The notes beneath the pieces were generated by a model. It saw only the letters and a program-made list of their open reading frames with translations, did no database searches and was not told where the DNA came from. Of a stretch of 64,000 bases of DNA, positions 34,624-44,963 are shown piece after piece; the stretch's first letter is position 1; every line of letters begins with the position of its first letter. Origin of the DNA: Chromatiales bacterium (lineage in GTDB: Bacteria; Pseudomonadota; Gammaproteobacteria; Steroidobacterales; GCA-2729495); assembly GCA_020351875.1 (NCBI GenBank), contig CP070671.1:2720686-2784685 (forward strand), given 5' to 3'. The translations under genes were made by a program, and so were the position numbers.

Positions 34624-37600
34624 GCGCGTCTCCCGCTCGCGGTCTGCTCCATCGCGGGTGGCCCCGCAGCCAGGTCTTCCAGCAGTTGCTCCACGCAGGT
34701 GTAGCGGGCGTCGGGGCTTTCCACGTCGGCGGTCACACGCAGCCGCTGTTGACTGTCGAAACGATACCGATCGGGTGCAGCCTGGATCAAGTTCACCACC
34801 GTGAGCGGGTCGACGGCAGTGTGGGGGCCAAACTCAACCCGGCCGCCGCCAGCGCTCATCTCGATGCGTTTCAGGCCCAGTGCCGCGGCGCGCAGCCGCA
34901 GTTGCGTGAGCCGGAACAGGTTACGCGTCGCCGGCGGAATCAGGCCAAAGCGATCCACCAGTTCCACCTGCAAGTCTTTCAGCGCCTCGTCGTTTGCGGC
35001 ACTGGCGATGCGCTTGTAATGCACCAGGCGCAGGTGCACGTCAGGCATATAGTCGTCCGGGATCAGTGCCGGCAAGTGCAGGTTGATCTCCGTCGTTTGT
35101 TCGCCGGCGCCCTCGGGGTCGGGTTCCAGCCCGGCACGCAGCGCTTCGACGGTTCGGGCGAGCATCTCGTTGTACAGGGTGAAACCGATTTCCTGGATCT
35201 GGCCGCTCTGTTCCTCGCCCAGCAGTTCGCCGGCGCCGCGGATCTCCAGGTCGTGGGTGGCAAGTACGAAACCGGCGCCGAGATCTTCGAGGGACTCGAT
35301 CGCATCGAGTCTTTTTACCGCGTCGTCGGTCATCGCCTCGCGCGCGGGCGCCAGCAGGTAGGCAAAGGCCTGGTGGTGGGAGCGGCCGACCCGGCCCCGC
35401 AACTGGTGCAGTTGCGCGAGGCCGAAACGGTCGGCCCGATTGATGACAATGGTATTCGCGGTGGGGACGTCGAGGCCGCTCTCGATGATCGCGGTGCAAA
35501 CCAGCACATGAAAGCGCCGGTGATAGAAGTCGAGCATGATGCGTTCGAGGTCCCGTTCGCGCATCTGTCCGTGGGCCACTTCGATGCGGGCTTCGGGTAC
35601 CAGGCTGGCGACCTTTTCAGCAATATCCTCGATATCCTCGATCCGGTTGTGCACGAAGTACACCTGGCCGCCACGCTTCAGCTCGCGTTGACAGGCCTCC
35701 CGGATGACCTGGTCGCGCCACTGCGTGACGAAGGTCTTGATGGATAGCCGCGACTCGGGTGGTGTCGTGATCAGCGACAGGTCACGCAGCCCGCCCAGTG
35801 CCATGTTCAGCGTACGTGGAATCGGTGTGGCCGTCAGGGTCAGGAAGTCGGCCTGGGTGCGCAACGCCTTCAATCGTTCCTTGTGCCGTACACCGAAGCG
35901 GTGTTCTTCATCGATGATGACCAGGCCCAGCTGCTTGAACTCGATACCCTTCTGCAACAGCCGGTGTGTGCCGACCACGATGTCCACGCTGCCTGCCGCC
36001 AGACCGGCAACGACTTCGCGGCTGGCCTTGGTGCCCTGGAAACGGCTGAGCCCGGCGACCGTGACCGGGGTGTCGGCGAAACGGTCGGTGAAGGTCTGGT
36101 AGTGCTGCTGGGCGAGCAGCGTGGTAGGCACCAGGATTGCCACCTGCCTGCCGTTGTTGACGGCGACGAAGGCCGCCCGCAGCGCGACCTCCGTTTTGCC
36201 GAAGCCTACGTCGCCGCAGACGAGCCGGTCCATCGGCGCTGAACCGGCCAGATCGGCCAGCACGTCATCGATGGCCTTGCCCTGGTCGTCCGTCGGTTCA
36301 AAAGCAAACCCGGCGGCGAAGGCGCGGTATTCGCCCGGGTCTATACGGGCCGACTGCCCGCCGCGCGATGCGCGCTGCGCGTAGATCTCCAGCAATTCCG
36401 CGGCGGCGTCGCGGACCTTGTCTGCCGCCTTCTTGCGCGCGCGCAGCCACTGGTCGGTGCCCAGCCGGTGCAGCGGGGCGTGTTCCGGAGCCGCGCCGGT
36501 ATAGCGGGAAATCAGGTTCAACGATCCCACCGGAACGTGCAGCCGGTCGCCACCGGCATACTCCAGCGTGACGAACTCGGCCGGGGAGTTGTCGATATCC
36601 AGCCGGCTCAGCCCCACGTATCGACCGACACCATGTTCGGCGTGCACCACCGGCGCGCCCGGGCGCAGGTCCGTCAGGTCGTTGATCAGGCTTTCCGGGT
36701 CCTGCACCCGCCGCCGGCGGCGGCGGCGGGGCTGTTCGCCGAAGAACTCTGTCTCGGTGAGCACGGCCAGCTCGTGGTCGGCAATCAAAAAGCCCTGGTG
36801 GAGCGGGGCGACCACGATGGCGGCGCGATGTTCACCGGCGGCAAAATCGGTCCAGGAACCCAGCTCCGCGGGGTTCAGCCCGGCCGGGCGCAGGGCTTCC
36901 AGCAACAATTCCCGGCGCCCTGGCGATTCGGCGCTGATCAGCAGCCGGCCGTCGAAGCCCGCCAGGAATTCACGCAGGCGGCTGCTGGGATCTTCGTCGC
37001 GCCGGTTCACCAGCAGCGTCGGGGCCGGCTGCACCGCGAGGTTTGTGCTGGTGGCGGTCAGCATTTCCGCAGGCAGCTTGGCGGTGTCCAGCAGCAACTG
37101 CTCGCGCGCCTGCAGTGCGTCCAGGTGCTGCGCCGGGGCAACGTACAGTTCCGCCGGCGCCAGGGCCGGGCGCTCGGTGTCTTGGCGACACTGCTCGTAG
37201 CGTTCGTTGACCTGCTGCCAGGCAACCTCCAACGCGCTTGCCGGGTCGCCCACGCACACCGCGCACGTGTCGGCGGGCAGGTAGTCCCAGAAGGTCGCGG
37301 CCTGCTCGAAGAACAGCGGCAGGTAGTTTTCCACACCCGCGGGCAGCCGCTGTTCACTGACCTCGCGATAGATGACCGAATTGGCCGGGTTGCCTTCGAA
37401 GCGGGCCCGGTAACGCAGCCGGAAAGCCTTTACCGCTTCGGCATCAATTGGGATCTCGCGCGCGGGCAACGTGTCCAGGGTATCTACCCGGCCCGTCGTG
37501 AGCTGCGAGTCCGGGTCGAATTCTCGAATAGACTCCACATCGTCGTCCAGGAAGTCGACCCGGACCGGTCTGTTGCTGCCGGTCGGATACAGGTCGACCA

Positions 37601-38120
37601 GCGAACCACGCACCGCGTACTCGCCGTGGGTGCTCACCTGTGACACGCGCTGGTAACCGGCGTCATCCAGTTGCCGGCGGAACTCGGCCGGGTCCAGCCG
37701 CTGGCCGGCATGCAGCTCGATGCCCCGCGCGCGCAGGTACGTCGGCGGGGGCAGGTGAGGCAACAGCGTCGGCGCCGCGGCGAGCACTACGCGCCGGCCC
37801 CCTTGCATGAGATCGCGCAGCACACGCAGGCGTTCGGCTACCAGGTCCTGGTGAGGGCTGAAACTGTCGTATGGCAGGACTTCGAGATCTGGGAACAGCA
37901 GCACGTCGAGTTCGGCGGGACTGAAGAACCGGAGTTCGGCCGCCAGTGCCTCTGCGTCGGCGACGTTCGGGGTCAGCACTAGCAACGGCCCGTTCCGCAG
38001 GCACGCGAACTCGGCGAGGCACAGGGCCGTTGCGCACCCGCGGGCACCGGCCCAGTGCACGGTGCGGGCGTCTGGACCGGGCAGGGGCAGTCCGGTGCGC
38101 AGAAGCACGGGCTCAGGCAT
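34620..38120 (-). CDS. mfd: Transcription-repair coupling factor Mfd
   Basis: A 1166-residue translocase (E. coli 1148). An N-terminal UvrB-like region is followed by the RNA-polymerase-interacting domain (VVHAEHGVGRYVGL), then the superfamily 2 motor with Walker A VCGDVGFGKTEVALRA, DEEH in VIIDEEHRFGVRHKE, and RADRFGLAQLHQLRGRVGRS (motif VI). The TRCF C-terminal domain ends the protein. It removes stalled RNA polymerase and recruits UvrA. Conserved in full with no truncation. Confidence 0.98.
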   Translation of the reverse strand: MPEPVLLRTGLPLPGPDARTVHWAGARGCATALCLAEFACLRNGPLLVLTPNVADAEALAAELRFFSPAELDVLLFPDLEVLPYDSFSPHQDLVAERLRVLRDLMQGGRRVVLAAAPTLLPHLPPPTYLRARGIELHAGQRLDPAEFRRQLDDAGYQRVSQVSTHGEYAVRGSLVDLYPTGSNRPVRVDFLDDDVESIREFDPDSQLTTGRVDTLDTLPAREIPIDAEAVKAFRLRYRARFEGNPANSVIYREVSEQRLPAGVENYLPLFFEQAATFWDYLPADTCAVCVGDPASALEVAWQQVNERYEQCRQDTERPALAPAELYVAPAQHLDALQAREQLLLDTAKLPAEMLTATSTNLAVQPAPTLLVNRRDEDPSSRLREFLAGFDGRLLISAESPGRRELLLEALRPAGLNPAELGSWTDFAAGEHRAAIVVAPLHQGFLIADHELAVLTETEFFGEQPRRRRRRRVQDPESLINDLTDLRPGAPVVHAEHGVGRYVGLSRLDIDNSPAEFVTLEYAGGDRLHVPVGSLNLISRYTGAAPEHAPLHRLGTDQWLRARKKAADKVRDAAAELLEIYAQRASRGGQSARIDPGEYRAFAAGFAFEPTDDQGKAIDDVLADLAGSAPMDRLVCGDVGFGKTEVALRAAFVAVNNGRQVAILVPTTLLAQQHYQTFTDRFADTPVTVAGLSRFQGTKASREVVAGLAAGSVDIVVGTHRLLQKGIEFKQLGLVIIDEEHRFGVRHKERLKALRTQADFLTLTATPIPRTLNMALGGLRDLSLITTPPESRLSIKTFVTQWRDQVIREACQRELKRGGQVYFVHNRIEDIEDIAEKVASLVPEARIEVAHGQMRERDLERIMLDFYHRRFHVLVCTAIIESGLDVPTANTIVINRADRFGLAQLHQLRGRVGRSHHQAFAYLLAPAREAMTDDAVKRLDAIESLEDLGAGFVLATHDLEIRGAGELLGEEQSGQIQEIGFTLYNEMLARTVEALRAGLEPDPEGAGEQTTEINLHLPALIPDDYMPDVHLRLVHYKRIASAANDEALKDLQVELVDRFGLIPPATRNLFRLTQLRLRAAALGLKRIEMSAGGGRVEFGPHTAVDPLTVVNLIQAAPDRYRFDSQQRLRVTADVESPDARYTCVEQLLEDLAAGPPAMEQTASGRRA

Positions 38121-38207
38121 CAGGCAGGATCTCCGGCCGGTTAAACGGGCATTATTTCACAGCGCAGCTCGCGGCGACCTGCGCTGGCGGGGCCGGAGTT
38201 GACAGGA

Positions 38208-38492
38208 TCAGTTCTTGTGAACCGCGTGAATGACCCGGGAGTATTCGAAGTACACGATGAAATTCGGGTACTCCCAGCGCGAGATCGGCGGGTCACCGAC
38301 GGCCGAGTTTTTGGTCGCCGGCTGGCCCCAGGTGGACGCCACTTTGTCCATGGTCATCCCGCGCGACGGGCGCTGGGAAGCCGACGTGCTGGCCTGCTCG
38401 ACGCCGTCAAGCAGCAACGTCTCTGCCGCCGCAGGCAGCATGGGCGCGGCGGCCAGGGCCGAGATCAACAGGGCCGGTAATCGGCGGAACAT
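38208..38492 (-). CDS. Small secreted BamE/OmlA-like protein
   Basis: A 94-residue protein with a signal peptide (MFRRLPALLISALAAAP, cleavage near AAAET). The mature part RPSRGMTMDKVASTWGQPAT, GDPPISRWEYPNFIVYFEYS and RVIHAVHK has the spacing of the SmpA/OmlA (BamE-like) fold: GMT at a helix start, GxP turn, then two strands. No lipobox cysteine, so it should be periplasmic rather than a BamE lipoprotein. Divergent from the Lol genes. Function unknown. Confidence 0.75.
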   Translation of the reverse strand: MFRRLPALLISALAAAPMLPAAAETLLLDGVEQASTSASQRPSRGMTMDKVASTWGQPATKNSAVGDPPISRWEYPNFIVYFEYSRVIHAVHKN

Positions 38493-38719
38493 GGTACTTA
38501 CCCCAAGCTATACTGCGTGCAGGATATCACTGGCTCCGGGCGCAAAAAACAGAATGGTCTATGGACATGGCAGGCGGAATGGTGTAACGCGGCGACCGCT
38601 GACGGCGGCCAGCCGGTGGCAGCCGTGAGATTCACCCGGACGCTGGCCGCAGCCTGCCTGCGGCGCCGCGAGCCGCGCGTTCTCTCTGACGTGCCGTGGT
38701 CCGAGGGTCTGTCGCCGGC

Positions 38720-39958
38720 ATGATGCGACCCGTGACCATCTTCGTGGCGCTGCGCTACCTGCGCGAGCACCGCGAGAATTCCTTTGCATCGTTCGTCACG
38801 GTTGCGTCGGTGATCGGTGTCGCCCTCGGCGTTGCTGCGCTGATCGTCGTGCTGTCAGTCATGAACGGCTTCGAGAACGAATTGCGCGATCGCCTGCTGA
38901 GCATGGCCGGGCATGCCACGGTCGAGACCAGCGAGGCGGACGTGCTGGCTGATCTGCGCCGCTGGCCGGGGATCACCGCGGCCGCACCCTTTGTCGATCT
39001 GGAGGCGATGCTGTCGTCTGGCGGCAGCCTGGCCGGCGGGGTGCTCAGCGGCATCGACCCGGTGGCAGAGCGGTCCATGTCGGGCTTGGAAAATCACCTG
39101 CGGGCCGGCGAGCTGGACGACCTGGTGGCAGGTTCGCGAGCAATGATCCTTGGCCGCGCACTGGCTTTGCGGCTTGGCGTGCAGGTCGGTGATCCGGTGA
39201 CGGTGATGGTACCCGGTCGCGGCAGCGACGGCCGGTTGCGGACTGCCCTGCGCGAGTTTTGGCTGGCCGGGGTCTTCGAACTCGGCCTGCGTGACCACGA
39301 CAGCGTGCGCGCGCTGGTGCACATCGAGGATGCGAGGCGGGTGGTCGGTGAGGCCGGCGTTGGTGGTGGTATACGGGTTCGTACCGATGACGTGCTGGCC
39401 GCGCCGCAGATCATCCGGGCCTGGGCCGGCGACTGGGCGGGACGCACCGGCAGCTCGCCGGCCGTGCGTGACTGGACCCAGGACAATGCGACCTACTTTC
39501 GCGCAGTCCGGATTGAGAAACTGATGATGACCCTGCTGCTGTCGCTGATTGTTGCGGTGGCAGCCTTCAACATCGTAGCCACCCTCGTGATGGTCGTGAC
39601 CGACAAGCGTTCCGGGATCGCGATTCTGCGAACCCTGGGTTATTCGCGCCGCTCGGTCATGTCGGTCTTCGCGGTGCAGGGCGTAATCGTCGGCTGGTTT
39701 GGTGTGCTGATCGGCGTCACGCTGGGTGTGCTGCTGGCCCTGAATGTCGACACGCTGGCACCGGCCCTGGAACGGTTGTTCGGCTTCGAGTTCATGCCGG
39801 CGGAGGTGTATTACCTGACCTCACTGCCCGCTGATTTGCGTGTCGCCGATGTGGCCTGGATCGCGGTGATCGCGCTGGTAATGACCGCCTTGGCGACGGT
39901 TTACCCGGCGCTGCGGGCGGCCAGCGTCGCGCCGGCCGAAGTCCTGCGCTACGAGTAA
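38720..39958 (+). CDS. LolC/LolE-type lipoprotein-releasing permease (first copy)
   Basis: A 412-residue inner-membrane subunit. An N-terminal helix (FVTVASVIGVALGVAALIVV, then LSVMNGFENELRDR) leads to a large periplasmic domain (about residues 50-270) and three C-terminal FtsX-type helices ending AEVLRYE. With LolD it extracts lipoproteins from the inner membrane and hands them to LolA. ATG 38720 is followed at once by a second ATG. It is 11 bases upstream of the paralogous second permease; which is LolC and which is LolE cannot be settled here. Confidence 0.92.
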   Translation: MMRPVTIFVALRYLREHRENSFASFVTVASVIGVALGVAALIVVLSVMNGFENELRDRLLSMAGHATVETSEADVLADLRRWPGITAAAPFVDLEAMLSSGGSLAGGVLSGIDPVAERSMSGLENHLRAGELDDLVAGSRAMILGRALALRLGVQVGDPVTVMVPGRGSDGRLRTALREFWLAGVFELGLRDHDSVRALVHIEDARRVVGEAGVGGGIRVRTDDVLAAPQIIRAWAGDWAGRTGSSPAVRDWTQDNATYFRAVRIEKLMMTLLLSLIVAVAAFNIVATLVMVVTDKRSGIAILRTLGYSRRSVMSVFAVQGVIVGWFGVLIGVTLGVLLALNVDTLAPALERLFGFEFMPAEVYYLTSLPADLRVADVAWIAVIALVMTALATVYPALRAASVAPAEVLRYE

Positions 39959-39969
39959 GCGGTAACTCG

Positions 39970-41226
39970 ATGGCCAGCGTATTGAAGTCCTATGAACTGC
40001 TGGTGGGTACCCGTTACCTGCGCTCGCGCAGCCGCAATCGCTTTGTGTCCTTCATCTCCCTGATTTCGGTACTCGGCATCGCCCTGGCGGTGGCGGTGTT
40101 GATCGTGGTGCTGTCGGTGATGAACGGTTTCGAATACGAGGTTCGCGCGCGCATTTTGAGCGTGGTGTCGCATGGCTCGATTACCGGCTGGGACGGGCGC
40201 ATGGATGACTGGGCCGTGGTGCGCGACATCGCAGCCGCGAATCCCGAGACGCGGGCCGTGGCCCGGTTCGTCAGCGGGCAGGGGATGCTGGTCGGCGCCG
40301 AGAACATTCGCGGTGTGGAGATTCGCGGCATTGACCCGGAGCGCGAAGCGCGCGTGTCGGAGATGCCGGCGCTGATGGAGGCGGGGAGCCTGGAAAGCCT
40401 GGAGCCCGGCACCTACGGTATCGTGATTGGCCGCAGCCTGGCTGAAGAACTGGGGGCCGACGTTGGTGACCGGTTGATCCTGATGGTGGCCGAAGGGGTG
40501 ACGACGCCCGCCGGCCTCGCACCGCGTATGCGGCGCTTCGAGGTGCGCGGTATCTTCTACGCCGGCATGTACGAATACGACCGCGGCCTGGTGTTCGTGC
40601 ACGTGCAGGACGCCAGGCGCCTGTTGCGGCTGGGTGATGCGGTGTCCGGGGTCCGCGTCGCGCTCGACGATGCGATGCGTGCGCCTGTCGTGATTCGCGA
40701 TATTGCGCAGTCCCTTGGCCGGGACGTTTACATCACCGACTGGACCCGGCAACACGCGAATTTCTTTCGTTCCATTCAGCTGACCAAGACCATTATTTTT
40801 GTCATCTTGCTGCTCGTGGTTGCGGTCGCCGCGTTCAATATCGTGTCGACCCTGGTCATGGTGGTTCGGGAGAAGCGCGCTGACATTGCGATACTCCGGA
40901 CGCTGGGCGCCGCCCCGACGGGTATTCTGCGCATCTTCATGACCCAGGGGGCGATGATTGGCCTGGTGGGGACGTTGCTCGGCGTGCTGCTCGGTTTGCT
41001 GATCGCGGCCAACATGGACAGCATCGTCGCGTTCATAGAAAGATTGTTCGGCATGAAGTTCCTGGCACCCGATGTCTATTTCATCAGTGATTTTCCGAGC
41101 CGGATCCAGGCGGGCGACGTGCTGCGCGTCGGGGGCATAGCGCTGCTGCTGTCTTTGCTGTCGACACTGTACCCGGCGTGGCAGGGTGCGCGGACCGCGC
41201 CGGCGCAGGCGCTGCGCCACGAGTAA
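39970..41226 (+). CDS. LolC/LolE-type lipoprotein-releasing permease (second copy)
   Basis: A 418-residue paralogue of the preceding protein with the same layout: SFISLISVLGIALAVAVLI, LSVMNGFEYEVRARIL, a periplasmic domain including IRGIDPEREARVSEM, and the C-terminal FtsX core with VAAFNIVSTLVMVVREKRAD. It ends in APAQALRHE, a typical LolC/E end. The two permeases would form a heterodimer on a LolD dimer. The pair precedes lolD rather than flanking it as in E. coli (lolC-lolD-lolE). Confidence 0.93.
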   Translation: MASVLKSYELLVGTRYLRSRSRNRFVSFISLISVLGIALAVAVLIVVLSVMNGFEYEVRARILSVVSHGSITGWDGRMDDWAVVRDIAAANPETRAVARFVSGQGMLVGAENIRGVEIRGIDPEREARVSEMPALMEAGSLESLEPGTYGIVIGRSLAEELGADVGDRLILMVAEGVTTPAGLAPRMRRFEVRGIFYAGMYEYDRGLVFVHVQDARRLLRLGDAVSGVRVALDDAMRAPVVIRDIAQSLGRDVYITDWTRQHANFFRSIQLTKTIIFVILLLVVAVAAFNIVSTLVMVVREKRADIAILRTLGAAPTGILRIFMTQGAMIGLVGTLLGVLLGLLIAANMDSIVAFIERLFGMKFLAPDVYFISDFPSRIQAGDVLRVGGIALLLSLLSTLYPAWQGARTAPAQALRHE

Positions 41227-41235
41227 GGACCGACC

Positions 41236-41961
41236 ATGATGGTACCGGTGAGCGAAACGGAACGCGCGGCACTGCCGCTGGTCTGCGAAGGTCTGCGCAA
41301 GAGTTTCGCCGAGGGCAACGCGGAGTTGCATGTGCTGCAGGGCGCGGAGCTGGTGGTGCAGCCCGGCGAAACGCTGGCAATCGTCGGCGCGTCGGGGGCG
41401 GGCAAGACCACGCTGCTGCAACTGCTGGGTGGCCTGGACCGGCCAACGGCCGGCAGCGTGAAAATTTTCGGCGAAGACCTGGCGACACTGTCACCCACCG
41501 CGAGGGGCCAGGTGCGGAACAGGGCGCTGGGTTTCGTGTACCAGTTCCATCACCTGCTGCCGGAATTCAATGCCGTGGAGAACGTCGCGATGCCGCTGCT
41601 GCTGCGGCGCCTGCCGCTACGCGAGGTGCAGGACAAGGCGGCAGGGCTGCTCGAGCGGGTCGGACTGGGAGACCGCCTGGATCATCGTCCTGGTGAACTG
41701 TCGGGCGGTGAGCGCCAGCGCGTCGCGGTGGCCCGGGCTCTCGTCACCGACCCCGCTGTCGTCCTTGCGGACGAGCCCACCGGCAATCTCGATCCGCATA
41801 CCGGTGAACGGGTCCTGAAACTGATGCTGGCCCTGAATCGCGAAAGCGGCGCCAGCCTGGTGCTGGTGACTCACGATGCGGCCATCGCCGGGCGAATGCA
41901 ACGCGTGCTGCAGCTGCAGGACGGCCGGCTGCAGGACGTGACTGCCGACTACCGCGCCTGA
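41236..41961 (+). CDS. lolD: Lipoprotein-releasing system ATPase LolD
   Basis: A 241-residue ABC ATPase. Walker A is [16 protein letters not shown], the signature [15 protein letters not shown], and Walker [13 protein letters not shown]; the LolD-typical [22 protein letters not shown] is also present. It powers lipoprotein release by the two upstream permeases. Start ATG 41236, 9 bases after the second permease. The 3' end overlaps the opposite-strand DUF2062 gene by 13 bases. Confidence 0.97.
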   Translation: MMVPVSETERAALPLVCEGLRKSFAEGNAELHVLQGAELVVQPGETLAIVGASGAGKTTLLQLLGGLDRPTAGSVKIFGEDLATLSPTARGQVRNRALGFVYQFHHLLPEFNAVENVAMPLLLRRLPLREVQDKAAGLLERVGLGDRLDHRPGELSGGERQRVAVARALVTDPAVVLADEPTGNLDPHTGERVLKLMLALNRESGASLVLVTHDAAIAGRMQRVLQLQDGRLQDVTADYRA

Positions 41962-42497
41962 CGTTCGGGGCGATCCACGATCGCCAGTTTGCGCTGCCGC
42001 CGCCGGTATCGCGCCGCGACTGCCAGGCGCCAGGCAACGCTGACGAACACGTAGGCAGTGGATGCGACGAGTGTCGCCGTCACCAGTGAGCCGAGCAGCA
42101 GCGGGCGCCAGTAACGCGGCAGTTCTTCGAGCACCCAGCGCCATGACATCTCGATGCTGAAGGCCTCACGCGGTAATTCCAGCATCAGGATACCGAGCTG
42201 ATATTCGAAGATATAAACGGGCACCCACGTCAGTGGATTGGTGACGAAGACGGCGGCGACGGCCACCGGCAGGTTGACCCGGAACAGGATCGCAGCCAGC
42301 GTGGCGATGACTGTCTGCAGGGGTATCGGCAGCAAGGCGATGAACAGGCCCAGCCACACCGCACCGGTAATGCTGCGACGGCTGACCGCAAAAAAGCTCG
42401 GGTGCCGGAGCAGCACCTCGAACGGGCGCAGGTACCAGGGGTACTCGCGATCCCGCGGAAACTCGGCGGAAATGCGCCTGAAAAAACGTCTGGGCAT
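41949..42497 (-). CDS. DUF2062 membrane protein
   Basis: A 182-residue protein with three transmembrane helices. [20 protein letters not shown] and [19 protein letters not shown] are the DUF2062 hallmarks, and the C-terminal tail is basic (RYRRRQRKL). Function unknown; the gene is commonly located between lol and comEC genes in gammaproteobacteria. Its 3' end converges on lolD, and its start faces comEC. Confidence 0.9.
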   Translation of the reverse strand: MPRRFFRRISAEFPRDREYPWYLRPFEVLLRHPSFFAVSRRSITGAVWLGLFIALLPIPLQTVIATLAAILFRVNLPVAVAAVFVTNPLTWVPVYIFEYQLGILMLELPREAFSIEMSWRWVLEELPRYWRPLLLGSLVTATLVASTAYVFVSVAWRLAVAARYRRRQRKLAIVDRPERQAR

Positions 42498-42594
42498 GGC
42501 TTAATTTTTCGCGACACGCTGGGCCACCTTTGTTCGCACGCCTGGTGCGAGGTGGTCGAGGCCTGATTATCATGCATTGGGCGCGCGAAATAAC

Positions 42595-44913
42595 ATGGCA
42601 CTTGTCCCGTGGCTGTCCCTCGCGCTGCTGAGTGTCCTGCTGTGGTGGCCGGGCGGCTGGCCGGGCCCCCTGGCGCCGGAATTCCTCGCCCTGTCGGTCC
42701 TGGGTGGCAGCCTGTTGGGTGGCCGTCGCGCCTTCGTCCTGCTGTTGCCCCTGGCCTGCACGCTGTTGCAGGCAGAGCGCCAGCTCGCAGATCGCCTGCC
42801 CGAATCGGTGGCCGGGCAGGATTTTCTCCTGCAGGGACAGGTTTGTGATTTTCCCCGGCGCAGCGGGCGGGCGCTGCGCTTTCCCGTCATCCTCGATCCG
42901 CGTCACAGCACGCCGGGGCTGCCAGACCGCGTGCAGCTCGCGTGGTACGACCTGGCCGACGCGCCGCAGCCGGGGGAGCGCTGGCAGCTCCTGGTGCGCC
43001 TGCGCCCACCACGGACGCTGGCGAGCCCGGGCGCCTTTGATGGTGAGCGTGCGGCGCTGGTGACGGCCACCGGCGCCCGTGGCTACGTTCGCAAGTCGGT
43101 GCTGAATCGCCGCTTGGCGGACACGGGCTGGGACTGCCCGACCCTGTTGTTGCGGCGCTGGGTTGCGGGCCGGGTTGCGGCGGCGACCGGGGCGCAGCGG
43201 GGGGCTGGCTACCTCCTGGCCCTGACCGTCGGCGCACGCCACCAGCTCGGCACGCATGACTGGGATCGGTTGCGTCGCACCGGCACGGCCCACCTGATGG
43301 CGATCTCCGGCCTGCACATTGGTTTGCTGGCCGGTGTCGCCCTGCTGGTCGCGCGCGGCGTCGGCTACAGCCTGGTCCGCTTTCGGTGCCCGCTTTCACC
43401 GCGCCCGTTTGCGCTGGTCGCGGCGTTGCTGGCCGCTTGCAGTTACGCGGCGCTGGCTGGCTTCGCACTGCCGACCCGGCGGGCGCTGTTGATGCTGTGC
43501 GTGTGGTCTGTCCTCAGCCTGGCAAGTCGCGGTGTGGGGGCCTGGGGCACGCTGACCGCCGCGCTGTGGCTGGTATTGGTCACGGATGGCCTGGCCGTGC
43601 TCACAACCGGCTTCTGGTTGTCGTTCGGGGCCGTGGCCGTGTTGTTGACCGCGACGCTCGCCAGTGGCCGCGACGAAACCCGAAGCTCGCTGGTGCAGCG
43701 ACTCCGGTCACTGGGCGATGCGCAGTGGCGTGTGTTCGTGGGCCTGGCGCCGATTGCCGCGCTGAGTTTCGGCGAACTGCCGTTGGTGTCACCGATTGCC
43801 AATCTCGTCGCCGTGCCGTTATTCGGGATTGCGATCTTGCCGCTCGCAATGCTCGGGGTCACGCTCGTGGCATTGAACGGACCGGCAGCGCCGCTTCGTT
43901 GGGCCGCGGAGCTGCTTGGCTGGCTGCTCGAATGGCTCGACTGGCTCGACCTGGGTGCATGGGCAACGCCGGTTCTTCCTTTCTGGTACCTGCCGCTGGC
44001 CGCGATCGGCACCGTCGCGTTGTTGTGGCCCCGGCCGCTGCCCGCGCGCTGGCTGGCCGTCTCATTGTTGCCGGCGGTCCTCCTGCTGGAGCCGCGTCCG
44101 CCGCCCCCTGGACAGTTGAGGGTGCAGATCCTGGATGTCGGCCAGGGACTCGCGGTCATCCTGCGCACGCGCAGCCACACCCTCGTGTACGACACCGGGC
44201 CTGCGTTCGGTGCCGGCGACGCCGGCCGCGCCGTCGTGCTGCCGGCACTGCGCCGGTCCGGTGCACGTCGTGTCGATGCGATCGTCGTGTCGCATGCCGA
44301 TCTCGATCATGCGGGCGGCGTGACGAGCCTTCACGCTGCGTATCCGGCCGCTGTTGTCCTCGCACCGGATGTGGCTTCCCTCGACGTGCCCGCGGTGAAT
44401 TGCCGGCGGGATCAGCAATGGGTGTGGGATGGGATCGAGTTTCGTTTCCTGCATCCCGCGCCCGCATTCCTGCGTGGGTCGCGCAACGACCGCTCTTGCG
44501 TGCTGCTGGTGCAGGGTCCACGGGTATCTGTGTTGTTGCCGGGCGATGTCAGTCAACGCGGTGAAGCATCACTGGCTCCCCAGCTGCCGGCAACAGGCAT
44601 CGACCTGGTCGTGGCCCCCCATCATGGCAGCGCCACGTCCTCGTCAGCGTCTTTTGTCACGCGGAGTCGCCCTCGCTACGTCGTGTTTACGGCCGGGTAC
44701 CGCAATCGCTGGGGCTTTCCGCGGCCCGATGTCGCCGCCCGCTGGCGTCGAACCGGCGCCTGCCTGCTGAATACGGCGCATGAAGGCGCCCTGTTGTTTG
44801 ACATGCGTGATGGCCGGCTGGCGCTGCGAAGGCGCCACCGCCGGGCATCAGCCCGCGCCTGGACGCGACCGCCAGGGGCAGCGTGGTGTGGCGCCGGCGA
44901 CACAACGCTGTAA
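42595..44913 (+). CDS. DNA internalization protein ComEC/Rec2
   Basis: A 772-residue polytopic protein from ATG 42595. An N-terminal DUF4131/OB part is followed by the competence domain (RRTGTAHLMAISGLHIGLLA, many helices) and a C-terminal metallo-beta-lactamase domain starting at QILDVGQGLAVILRTRSH with SHADLDHAGG and APHHGSATSSS. It forms the channel for single-stranded DNA in natural transformation. It is complete with all three domains. exbB follows 50 bases later. Confidence 0.95.
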   Translation: MALVPWLSLALLSVLLWWPGGWPGPLAPEFLALSVLGGSLLGGRRAFVLLLPLACTLLQAERQLADRLPESVAGQDFLLQGQVCDFPRRSGRALRFPVILDPRHSTPGLPDRVQLAWYDLADAPQPGERWQLLVRLRPPRTLASPGAFDGERAALVTATGARGYVRKSVLNRRLADTGWDCPTLLLRRWVAGRVAAATGAQRGAGYLLALTVGARHQLGTHDWDRLRRTGTAHLMAISGLHIGLLAGVALLVARGVGYSLVRFRCPLSPRPFALVAALLAACSYAALAGFALPTRRALLMLCVWSVLSLASRGVGAWGTLTAALWLVLVTDGLAVLTTGFWLSFGAVAVLLTATLASGRDETRSSLVQRLRSLGDAQWRVFVGLAPIAALSFGELPLVSPIANLVAVPLFGIAILPLAMLGVTLVALNGPAAPLRWAAELLGWLLEWLDWLDLGAWATPVLPFWYLPLAAIGTVALLWPRPLPARWLAVSLLPAVLLLEPRPPPPGQLRVQILDVGQGLAVILRTRSHTLVYDTGPAFGAGDAGRAVVLPALRRSGARRVDAIVVSHADLDHAGGVTSLHAAYPAAVVLAPDVASLDVPAVNCRRDQQWVWDGIEFRFLHPAPAFLRGSRNDRSCVLLVQGPRVSVLLPGDVSQRGEASLAPQLPATGIDLVVAPHHGSATSSSASFVTRSRPRYVVFTAGYRNRWGFPRPDVAARWRRTGACLLNTAHEGALLFDMRDGRLALRRRHRRASARAWTRPPGAAWCGAGDTTL

Positions 44914-44963
44914 ACTGCGCCGGGCCGCGGTTATAGTTTTTTCTTTGTTGGCGCTATCTGGGC

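Noticed and set aside
38517..38723. 68-codon frame upstream of the Lol genes as a small gene
   Set aside because: No ribosome-binding site or known motif; composition resembles non-coding G+C-rich sequence.
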